A DNA stretch of 64,000 bases from CBDCWQ01 sp965223435. Its GTDB lineage: Bacteria > Myxococcota > Kuafuiibacteriia > Kuafuiibacteriales > Kuafuiibacteriaceae. The stretch spans positions 1,116,001 through 1,180,000 of the forward strand of contig CBDCWQ010000022.1 of NCBI GenBank assembly GCA_965223435.1, in the 5' to 3' direction. How positions within the stretch are numbered: the first letter of the stretch is position 1; every line of letters begins with the position of its first letter. This document shows positions 1 to 7,325 of the stretch, piece by piece. Made by a program: the position numbers and the translations under genes. The notes under the pieces were generated by a model. The model saw only the letters and a program-made list of their open reading frames with translations. It searched no databases and was not told where the DNA came from.

Positions 1-2
1 GG

Positions 3-575
3 AGTGGCGGCCTATACCGCGACATTGCTTCCGACGGCGCCCATTTTTTCAATCATTCTACAGCCGGCAGTCTCCTCGGCGGCATTCCCATCGTGGAGCA
101 GGCCGATGGCACCTACCGTCGCAATTGCCAATTTGTGTCTGAGGGTCCAACCCAAGCATCCATGCTCGATCTGTACTCGATGAGCCTCGTTCGCCCCGAC
201 AACCTCATCGACCCTCTCGCACTCAACGTCTCCGTCGCACATGAAGACACCGATCAAATCAACGCCGGATTGGGCTGCGTGGAAAGGGTCTCAGGACCGA
301 TCACGACCTACACCCTCAATTCCATTCCCGCAGCCACCCGAACACGCTTAAGCAACGCGGAACGCCCCTTCCACATCACCCTCGGGTTCACCGGAGAAAG
401 CTTGGGCCGGTTTTTCACCGAAACCGAAATGCGGTTTTACGACATCCTCGCAGAGCACTATACGAAGAAACTTCAGAGCCACGAACCCGCCCCGCAACTC
501 CGGAGAAAGAGCTGGGTCCCCGTCCACAAATTCTTTCGTGGCGAAATAGACTTTAGCGCCGACGTACTCGACTGA
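3..575 (+). CDS. 3' end of an unknown gene (cut by window edge)
   Basis: The frame is open from the first bases, so the true start lies outside the window; a GTG at 93 is internal. About 190 residues are visible, ending in FSADVLD and a TGA at 573-575. I recognise no family. Visible features are a Gly/Ser-rich stretch near the left edge, one isolated Cys pair region, and a basic C-terminal third with motif PFHITLGFTGESLGRFF. There is no membrane segment in the visible part. Its last codons are part of a duplicated segment that recurs at 1374. It could be a secreted or cytoplasmic protein; no function is proposed. Confidence 0.6.
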   Translation, partial: SGGLYRDIASDGAHFFNHSTAGSLLGGIPIVEQADGTYRRNCQFVSEGPTQASMLDLYSMSLVRPDNLIDPLALNVSVAHEDTDQINAGLGCVERVSGPITTYTLNSIPAATRTRLSNAERPFHITLGFTGESLGRFFTETEMRFYDILAEHYTKKLQSHEPAPQLRRKSWVPVHKFFRGEIDFSADVLD

Positions 576-690
576 GCGTATTGCCACCAAGGCCCAAAAT
601 CAACCAGGCGCCAAAGCCACCGACCACGACGCAGTCTTTCATCATGCGAGCCGCGCCCTCCAGTGCCACCGAACGAACCCATCGGTCACT
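556..690 (-). pseudogene. Internally deleted copy of the acetyltransferase locus
   Basis: This 135-bp stretch matches, with a few substitutions, the two edges of the acetyltransferase locus downstream: 556-627 corresponds to 1374-1444 and 629-690 corresponds to 1863-1924. The roughly 420 bp that encode the acetyltransferase domain are missing between the two halves. On the minus strand the left edge of the reading frame still spells SDRWVRSVALEGAARMMKD, as in the longer copy, and then jumps to the tail. It is therefore a deletion remnant of a duplicated gene. Confidence 0.7.
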
Positions 691-724
691 CATTGCAGAT
701 TCGCATAAAAGTTCCATGCGACCC

Positions 725-1012
725 CTAGCGTTCGCGCCAGTATCCAGGTTTTCTTTTCGTGTGCGCAACGGCTAGGACGCGCACCGTCTGTGCATCCACG
801 CGGTAAATGACACCAAACGGGAATTGACTCAACGAGATCCGCTTTTAAGTCTTGTCCATCGCTGGCCAACGCTCAGGAGACTCCATGATTTGACTGATCG
901 CAGTATCGAGTCGTGACATGAGTTCTGCGCCCAGCCCCTCTGATTTATCTTCGTACCAAAGACGCGCTTCGCGTGCTTCCTCAACCGCCTGCGGGTGAAC
1001 AATGAGGCGCAT
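725..1012 (-). pseudogene. RelE/ParE-type toxin with premature stop
   Basis: Reading from ATG at 1012 gives MRLIVHPQAVEEAREARLWY, the usual opening of ParE/RelE 'plasmid stabilisation' toxins. Codon 56 (845-847) is TAA, yet the same frame continues past it with no shift into the expected C-terminal part (QFPFGVIYRVD then VAVAHTKRKPGYW) to a normal stop at 725. The intact product would be 95 residues. One nonsense change therefore separates this from a full-length toxin. It starts 10 nt after the antitoxin stop, so the two form one operon. Truncation before the C-terminal strands that carry the active residues should inactivate it. Confidence 0.75.
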
Positions 1013-1022
1013 AGCAAGCGAT

Positions 1023-1244
1023 CTATGATCTCAGAATCTGTTTTCGGGCGTCCTCCCAGCTTACACCCGAAGTATCGCCAGAATCCAATTCCTCATCCCG
1101 ACGACGAACCTCAGTAAGCCACAGCGCATCGAGCTTCAAGCGACTCGCCCGAACACTTTCGATGAGCTGGGATGCAAGCTCTAAGCGCTCATCATCCACA
1201 AGCTGAAGGGCGTCTTGGAGTACAGCTTGGGCGGTCTTCCCCAT
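1023..1244 (-). CDS. Addiction-module antitoxin
   Basis: A 73-residue acidic, helical protein (opening MGKTAQAVLQDALQLVDDER, ending SWEDARKQILRS) of the 'putative addiction module component' type, which normally precedes a ParE/RelE toxin. The family antitoxin binds and neutralises its toxin and usually represses the operon. It lies directly upstream of the toxin gene on the same strand. The toxin has a nonsense codon while this gene is intact, so it may now be an orphan antitoxin that could still protect against a related toxin elsewhere. Confidence 0.75.
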   Translation of the reverse strand: MGKTAQAVLQDALQLVDDERLELASQLIESVRASRLKLDALWLTEVRRRDEELDSGDTSGVSWEDARKQILRS

Positions 1245-1373
1245 GTCTTAAAGAATAATCAAAAGTCCCATGGATGGGCAACAAGAAGGGCACAAAAAAC
1301 CCTCCCAATGCTTCATACCGGCCCCCGCCAGCAGGTATCGGCTCCTCCTCGGGCATCTGGAGTGTACGTGTTC

Positions 1374-1924
1374 GCGCCGACGTACTCGACTGAGCGTGTT
1401 GCCGCCAAGGCCCAAAATCAACCCAGGCGCCAAAGCTGCCGACCCTCATGCTCCGAATCTAAACAAAAGCCCACCGCTTCAGCGATTCGAATCGATGCGA
1501 TATTTTCTGACTTGATGCGCGCGGTGAGCGGACGCCGAAACGCTTCCACCGCCTTCTTCAGCATGCGTTTTCCCACGCCTCGCCCTCGGGCGCTGGGCGC
1601 AACGGTCCAGGACAGCTCCGGTGCCTCATCTTCATTCGGCTCCCACCGAACCGTCCCCACCGGAACACCGTTGTCCTCGGCGACCCTCAGCCTGACCGGG
1701 CCACGCAGCGTTTTTTTGAGCCATGCCAGGTGTTTGTCGAGCGGGACCGGCTCCAAAGTAAAAGACGCCGCCCGAGTCTCTGGGTCATTTCGCCAATCGA
1801 GGAGCAGTTCTGCATCGTCCAGCGTTGCCTCTCTCAAAACCAAACCATCGTCCGCCATCACAACGCAGTCTTTCATCATGCGGGCCGCGCCGTCCAGTGC
1901 CAACGAACGAACCCATCGGTCACT
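1374..1924. repeat. Longer copy of duplicated locus
   Basis: The left segment (1374-1444) and right segment (1863-1924) repeat 556-627 and 629-690. The left segment even includes the last codons (ADVLD and stop) of the gene at the window edge, so the duplication covered the tail of that gene plus the convergent acetyltransferase gene. Here the acetyltransferase body is retained between the two segments. Confidence 0.7.
1418..1858 (-). CDS. GNAT-family N-acetyltransferase
   Basis: From ATG at 1858 the product is 146 residues: LREATLDDAELLLDWRNDPE, then the acetyl-CoA loop SARGRGVGKRML, the typical R-x-x-G-x-G motif. It most resembles the RimJ/RimL or PseH-like branch that acetylates amino sugars or proteins. 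The frame is open about 150 bp further upstream, where it reads DRWVRSLALDGAARMMKD; this could be the end of a larger fused enzyme such as a PseG-type hydrolase, making this a C-terminal fragment. That reading is uncertain. Immediately upstream the frame meets a TAA near 2008, so any longer gene is broken. Confidence 0.65.
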   Translation of the reverse strand: MADDGLVLREATLDDAELLLDWRNDPETRAASFTLEPVPLDKHLAWLKKTLRGPVRLRVAEDNGVPVGTVRWEPNEDEAPELSWTVAPSARGRGVGKRMLKKAVEAFRRPLTARIKSENIASIRIAEAVGFCLDSEHEGRQLWRLG

Positions 1925-2153
1925 TCGCCGGCACTTTTCAAAGTGCCCGACAGCGGGCGCAACGAGCCTCTGCCGAGGCGCTCGACGCTTTGGTTAAACA
2001 ACCCATCGAAAAGCCGACTGTTTGGGCATCGAACTGCGCCGGTGACGACAGAGGGTAAACTCCAGCCGGGGATTCTGTCGGAAACATGTCACCTCAGGAG
2101 AGCACGCCGTCGACCAGGCGACCACTCTCAACGACTCAAGTAGACAATTTTGA

Positions 2154-2183
2154 TTGACAAACGAAGCGGGCCAAAGTTGGTAT
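2154..2183 (+). promoter_or_regulatory. Possible sigma-70-type promoter
   Basis: A perfect TTGACA (2154-2159) is followed after 18 nt by TGGTAT, a weak -10 match. It ends about 35 nt before the ATG at 2219 of the protease-like gene. The -10 is poor, so this is only a candidate. Confidence 0.3.
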
Positions 2184-2218
2184 GCGCCCGTCGCTGGGGC
2201 AGCGACACGCTCGGTCTT

Positions 2219-3407
2219 ATGGAAACAAAACTCGGCTTACTAGGGCAGGTGCGTGCATTGCTGGGTTGCACTAGGCGTCATGGCGCGTGGTTCATTTTTT
2301 GGGGAACGGCATTGGGGATGGTGCCTGCACGGGTGCACGGTGCTGAATCGGCGAATCCCAAAACAACAGACCTGGTTGTCTCGCTGGAGACAGGTTGGAA
2401 TCTCATCAGGGTCCCCTTGTTTTCGGGAGTCGACCATTCAAATCGAATGGGTCGATCCCGTAGAGGACCCCGCGGAGGAACAGGTTCTCCAGTCTTGGTG
2501 GAACGAAGAAATCCCCGGCATTTTCGAAGGACAGAATGTCCACAAGCCCTTGGTCCTGCCTTTTGAGAAGCTCGACAAAACCGGGGGACATATTGTCGTC
2601 AAAGCCCGGGTGGGTCGAAAAACGCTGAAGCTTCTGGTGGATTCGGGCGCAAGCCATTCGAGCTTATCCTCCGCTGCTCTTCGGACACTGGATTCGAAAT
2701 GGGTCAAACCCACAAAGTACATCGGCTGGACCCAGGCTTTCGGAGCTCATCCCACCAAGCGGCCCTATGTGCGTATTCACGCGCTTCGGCTGGGGAGCAA
2801 TGCGTTCGGGTTTGGAGGTGTTCCTTTTGAGATGTTGGTAGGGGAAGATGACCTCGCGGGAAGTTCTGGAACCGATGGCATCCTCGGTATGGATTTCCTG
2901 CATCAGCATATTGTTCGCGTGGATTTCAAGCGGAGAAAACTCGGCCTCTATCCGCCAAATGCCTTGGAGCAGGGAATGCTGGAGGTTGATGGTTTCGGTA
3001 GCGCCGACTTCGAGTTGGTGTTCGGATGCCCAACCGTCGTCGCCCAGTTTCCGAAATCGGATGCAAAGATCCGAGCCCTTGTAGATCTCGGTGCTGCCCG
3101 ATCGGCCATGAATCCAGAAGCGGCCGCACTCCAGTCACCTGTGGACGTAAGCTATGGGGCCCGTGGCGAATTCGACTTCCTCGATGGCGGGACCATGAAA
3201 CTGATACCCGTAAACGCCTACCTGGGCCTTCGCATAGGAACCATTGCACTCGGGCCGTTCGACACCACGGTCGAGGATGAATCGATACTGGAGAAGGATC
3301 CGTCTGCTAGCGGTCCAGAGATGTTGCTAGGCGTTCCGCATTTTCGAGATCGCGTCCTTATTTTCGGTTTCCCCCAGAAAAGAATATTTGTTAGCCAGTC
3401 ACCGTGA
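2219..3407 (+). CDS. Retropepsin-like aspartic protease, apparently frameshifted
   Basis: The main frame (about 2418-3407) contains two retropepsin-type half sites: LLVDSGASHSSL and, later, ALVDLGAARS, each with the catalytic-type D-(S/L)-G-A, plus GILGMDFL, a typical downstream strand. These are features of bacterial periplasmic or exported aspartic proteases. The signal-peptide-like N terminus (AWFIFWGTALGMVPARVHGA) is in a different frame, starting at ATG 2219 and leading into TTDLVVSLETGWNLIRVPLF before the frames part near 2420-2440. An ATG at 2253 in the main frame gives no export signal. Either the gene carries a one-base shift or the sequence has an error here. In the second half site the Ser after Asp is Leu. 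Confidence 0.6.
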
Positions 3408-3893
3408 TCTAGACGACATCGACATTGCGAGCAGGTCGTCACCGCTCGAGTCCGTGATATTGCAGCCAGTCAACTCGGGGACGTTCAAGGTCAATCAAGG
3501 CCATACTTGAATAGCGAACGCTAAAGGTCGGCGATGCCCAACCCTTCGCGCTTGTCTGCTTCAAGAATCCGTTAGACCGATTTGAGCGCCTTGAGCAACC
3601 CGCCGATGGGGCCGGCAAACCCGGTTCGTGTTCGATTGATCCGAAATCGTTCGGTTTCTTCTTGGGACCTCCCGAACAAAAGTATCGCAAGAGTTTTCTC
3701 TTTGGCCTCAAAGGTGCGACTGCGGTTCGACACCGCCCGAAGGCATGCGAGGGTGGATCGGGTCGTTAAACAACTATTTTTTCTTGAGTTTCTCGTCATG
3801 AACAACCGACGTCGGAGAGCAAAGCCGGTCGGATGAAAACTCTGGCATCCCACTTGCATCTCCTTGGTTGAATTCTAAATCACGGAGGAAATC
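3408..3893. other. Intergenic region, nothing recognised
   Basis: About 490 bp between the protease-like gene and the next lipoprotein. Short open frames exist on both strands but none has family motifs or a convincing ribosome binding site. The promoter of the downstream gene presumably lies in its right part. Confidence 0.4.
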
Positions 3894-5651
3894 ATGATTC
3901 GAAACTCAAACCGTAGCCATGCGGCTTCAACGCCGTCACGGAGTGTCCAACCCGCGCGCAGAAGAACGCCTGTCTGCAATCGCGCGGACCAAAGATCACG
4001 TTCGTTTTGCCCATCCCGAGTTGGGATTCCGTGGCTCGCCTTCTTTTCTACGACCGTCGTTTTGACTGCCTGCGGTGGGTCTGATGAAGTGATCGCCAAC
4101 AGCAACAATACGCTCGTGGGTGGCACTGCCACCGCGGCGCGCCCAGAGGTTGGTATTTTTACGAATGGTCGCGGAGGGATATGTACCGCGACTTTGATTC
4201 ATCGGCAGCACATCATTACGGCGGCCCATTGCTTGGATCCGAATCTTCGAGACTTTTCGGTCGCGCCCGGCGCGGAGTTTCGGCTTGGCATCCACAGTTA
4301 CACGGTCAGCCGGTACCATAGCTTTTCGTCAGGAGTGACGACCCAGACCAACGGCAGTCGCTACGACAACGACATTGCCGTTATTCGACTCCGCCATCCC
4401 GTTCAAGCCAACATTGCCGCCCCGGCGGTGATGGCCAGCCGACGACCTTGGGCGTGGGATTGGGTGACGGCCTTCGGCTACGGCTGCACCAAGCGTAGCC
4501 CCCGTACCGGAAGCGGAAGTAAGCAGTACTTCGAGTTCACCGCAAGCAATGCCACGAGCACCCTGTGTGCGGGCGACTCGGGGGGACCGGTCTTTATCGG
4601 TCGGCACAATGGAAGCGGTGGCCTCTATGCGGTCAATTCTGGCTATTGGGTTTCGACGCAAGAAGATATATTTGGCGATGTGGTGAGCCACAAATACCAG
4701 ATCGAATCAGTGATTCGGCAGTGGAACGGCGGTTCGCTGGAGTACGACTTCGATCGTCCCGGCGGCAACTACCGAACATTTATCGTCTTGCCCGCGAACG
4801 AGAACGCCTGTCGTCAGGCGTGCAGCGCCGACTCGAAATGCCGTGCGTTCACCTACCGCAAGAGCGATGGTCAGTGCCGGCTCAAGGATCGAGTTCCAGC
4901 CATGCGCCCTTCAGAAGGCCTCACCTCCGGTTTACCCACAAACACGGTGGGCACCAGCGTCCTTCCACGGTCGAGCTATGAAACGAACGTTTCCCGCAGT
5001 GGGAACCCGCTTCTTTCCATCGCCAATATGAACGTCGCGGACTGTGCATTGTCGTGCGCTCGCGACCATCGGTGCAAAGCCTGGAGGCACAGTGTGTGGA
5101 CAGGAAGTTGCGATCTCAAGAGTAGCGAGGGTGCGCCATCAAGTTATGTCGGCGCTACTTCCGGTAAGCGTAGAGGCCTTGAGGTCAATACGGATCGACC
5201 TGGTTTCAGCTACCAGACTCTCTCGTCCGGCCCGCTGCCGGAGTCGTGTCAGGCGTCTTGTGCCGCCGACAACAACTGTCGTGCGTGGACGCACGTAGCT
5301 TCTTCGAGCAGTGGGTCGGCACGATGTTTCCTTAAGAGCTCGGTGTTGCCTCCGTACTCGACGGCGGGCAGCTATGCGGGATGGCGGTTTCAGTCGCCGG
5401 GTCGCGCGACCGTCTGGATTGATGATCCGATCAATGTGGACCGGCCAGGATGGGACTATCGCAGCTATTTCACCTTTACGGGGCATGGCACCTGCAAAAT
5501 GGCATGTCGAAATGAAAGTCAGTGCCAGGCTTGGGCGTATCGACCCAGTGCGGGTTTTGGGGGCTACTGTCACCTCAAGAACGGCAGGCCGACGGCGAAA
5601 AACACTACGAATATGGTGTCTGGGGTCAAAGGCAAGGAGTTCCTTCCCTAA
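3894..5651 (+). CDS. Trypsin-like serine protease lipoprotein with four PAN/Apple repeats
   Basis: 585 residues. The start is fixed by GGAGG six bases before ATG. A long basic N-terminal region leads to a lipobox (VVLTAC, Cys60), so the mature protein should be lipid-anchored. An S1 protease domain follows: TAAHC (His112), RYDNDIAV (Asp160) and CAGDSGGP (Ser229) form a complete triad. From about residue 280 to the end come four Cys-rich PAN/Apple-type repeats, each with a start like DRPGxxY, a C-x3-C pair, a C-(R/K/Q)-A-(W/F) core and a closing C-x-L-K. PAN domains bind proteins or sugars, so the enzyme is probably targeted to a surface ligand. Substrate unknown. It is followed within 100 bp by the IS630 insertion. 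Confidence 0.9.
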   Translation: MIRNSNRSHAASTPSRSVQPARRRTPVCNRADQRSRSFCPSRVGIPWLAFFSTTVVLTACGGSDEVIANSNNTLVGGTATAARPEVGIFTNGRGGICTATLIHRQHIITAAHCLDPNLRDFSVAPGAEFRLGIHSYTVSRYHSFSSGVTTQTNGSRYDNDIAVIRLRHPVQANIAAPAVMASRRPWAWDWVTAFGYGCTKRSPRTGSGSKQYFEFTASNATSTLCAGDSGGPVFIGRHNGSGGLYAVNSGYWVSTQEDIFGDVVSHKYQIESVIRQWNGGSLEYDFDRPGGNYRTFIVLPANENACRQACSADSKCRAFTYRKSDGQCRLKDRVPAMRPSEGLTSGLPTNTVGTSVLPRSSYETNVSRSGNPLLSIANMNVADCALSCARDHRCKAWRHSVWTGSCDLKSSEGAPSSYVGATSGKRRGLEVNTDRPGFSYQTLSSGPLPESCQASCAADNNCRAWTHVASSSSGSARCFLKSSVLPPYSTAGSYAGWRFQSPGRATVWIDDPINVDRPGWDYRSYFTFTGHGTCKMACRNESQCQAWAYRPSAGFGGYCHLKNGRPTAKNTTNMVSGVKGKEFLP

Positions 5652-5749
5652 AGGAGCGGGCCTCCAATCCTCGCGCGTCAACCTGCCATTGCGTATCGAC
5701 CGACCGGGCTTCTAGCATCGATACCCTGTTCATGCCATGCCTGTGACCA

Positions 5750-6082
5750 CTAGTGCTCGAGATCGGAAGTCCGTTCCGGGTTTTCTGCGATAGGCGTGAG
5801 TGTCCAGGGGAAATTCTCCAAGACCATCCTCACCAAGGGCTTAAGATTGTCTCGGAAAGGCGTTCGTTCCCAGCGACCAGAGTAGTTCGCCATGTCAAGG
5901 CACCAAAGATGCACCGTGTCACGACGAAGGCGAAAGTGCTTGACGGGATCGCGCTCTGGTCCAGACTCGACGATGACCGCAACGCCATGTTTACGGGCGC
6001 GGAGATGCTTGGCGCCCGCGGCGTGTAAAACCTCTTCCACGAGCGTGGCGTCTCTGGACTCAGCTTTGGGTTTGGCGGGCAT
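5750..6082 (-). CDS. IS630 passenger protein, function unknown
   Basis: 110 residues, starting 17 nt after the transposase stop, so co-transcribed with it. The sequence opens MPAKPKAESRDATLVEEVLH and holds the motif YSGRWERTPFRDNL. No membrane segment or signal. I do not recognise the family. It is identical in the second copy of the element, so it is a stable part of the element. Its stop codon is made from the target-site TA plus the neighbouring host base, so the protein would be longer at insertion sites where that base is C or T on the coding strand. Confidence 0.7.
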   Translation of the reverse strand: MPAKPKAESRDATLVEEVLHAAGAKHLRARKHGVAVIVESGPERDPVKHFRLRRDTVHLWCLDMANYSGRWERTPFRDNLKPLVRMVLENFPWTLTPIAENPERTSDLEH

Positions 6083-7281
6083 GATCAGGCACCGACCGAC
6101 TACGCGGCCAGACGCTGCTCATTTTGTAACTTATCGGTCCTCCATGTCCAGCGAAACGGGTGACCCTCATACCGGTTCCAGTGCTTGATGAAGCCCACCA
6201 CGCGTTTCGCCTGCACCCGGTGTGAAGAGAAATCGCCATATTTGAGGATGCGTCGGTGCAGGATAGAGAACCAGATCTCGACTTGGTTCATCCAGGACGC
6301 GTGCTTTGGGGTATATACGAAGTGAAAACGATGCCCATGCCGGCGGTTGAAAGCCTTCCATCGTTCTGCCCGACCGTCATAGTGCGTATTGAGATTGTCC
6401 CACACCACATAAATCTTCTTATCCGAGTATTTGCGGGCCAGTTCGTTCATGAATGAAACGAGGGCATCGGCGCTTCGGTGGGGAACCACACGGCCCAAGA
6501 CCCGGCCTGTTTTTACGTTGAAGGCAGCCAACAGGCACTGGGTGCCGTGGCGTTTGTACTCGTACTCGTAGCGCACCGAGCCATCAAAGGGATTCCGGTG
6601 CGTCGGGCTTTTTCGCTCAAGCACTTGCATGGGTTTTTCGTCTACGCACACCACCACTGCATCCTTTGGAGGACGGAGGTACAGTCGACAAATACGTTTG
6701 GCCTTCGCGAGGAAATTCGCGTCGGAGGATTTCAACCATTGGCGAACCCTATGGGGGCGCAGGTTCTCGAACCGGAGAATTCGGCCCACCTCGCTCACAC
6801 TGATTCGGCAACCCGTAGACGACTCCAGGGCATCTGCCAGCGCTCTATACGTCCAAAGATCTCGAAAAGGCGCTGGATGTTCATCCTCGTCTGGGCGGTG
6901 ACAAGCGAGTTGGACCAACTGACACCTCATCTCCACTGGGATCTGCGCGGGGCGCCCAGACCGCGCTCCGTCTTGTAGGCTCTCGACGCTGGGGTTTTCG
7001 GAGAAACGCCGCTTCCACTTCCTCACGGTTCTTCCCGTGACACTGAGCCGCCTTGCGATCTCCGCCGTGCCCATGCCCTGCCGCGCCATCAACACCATCT
7101 GGGCCCGCACAACGACTCCGTGCGGAGCACGTTGGCGACGAACGAGAAACCTCAAATCCCTCCGAACTCGACGTGGGATCACAAGCTTCTTCGCTGCCGG
7201 CCCTGGGCTCATGTCTATAAGATCACGCCCGGCCTGATTTTATTCCCGAAACCCGGATCGGACTTCCGGCAAGGGGTACTA
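5751..7281 (-). mobile_element. IS630-family insertion sequence, copy 1
   Basis: The element is 5753-7279, flanked by TA on both sides (5751-5752, 7280-7281), the target duplication expected for IS630. The ends are imperfect inverted repeats sharing a core CGGAAGTCCG(T/A)TCCGGGTTT. It carries a transposase and a smaller downstream gene. The same sequence occurs at 56708-58238 with no difference that I could find, so both are recent insertions. It sits between two exported-protease genes and appears not to disrupt either. Confidence 0.9.
6100..7212 (-). CDS. IS630-family transposase
   Basis: 370 residues. The N-terminal 75 residues form a helix-turn-helix (GMGTAEIARRLSVTGRTVRK). The catalytic domain shows the DDE triad: Asp191 in VVVCVDEKPMQ, Asp272 in VVWDNLNTH and Glu312 in NQVEIWFS, 39 residues after Asp272. 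This is the Tc1/mariner-like arrangement of IS630 transposases, which cut and insert at TA. No frameshift or truncation is visible, so it is probably active. Confidence 0.95.
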   Translation of the reverse strand: MSPGPAAKKLVIPRRVRRDLRFLVRRQRAPHGVVVRAQMVLMARQGMGTAEIARRLSVTGRTVRKWKRRFSENPSVESLQDGARSGRPAQIPVEMRCQLVQLACHRPDEDEHPAPFRDLWTYRALADALESSTGCRISVSEVGRILRFENLRPHRVRQWLKSSDANFLAKAKRICRLYLRPPKDAVVVCVDEKPMQVLERKSPTHRNPFDGSVRYEYEYKRHGTQCLLAAFNVKTGRVLGRVVPHRSADALVSFMNELARKYSDKKIYVVWDNLNTHYDGRAERWKAFNRRHGHRFHFVYTPKHASWMNQVEIWFSILHRRILKYGDFSSHRVQAKRVVGFIKHWNRYEGHPFRWTWRTDKLQNEQRLAA

Positions 7282-7325
7282 GGTTCCGGGAATAGGACCG
7301 ATGAATAGGAGAATGCCGCGGGGTG

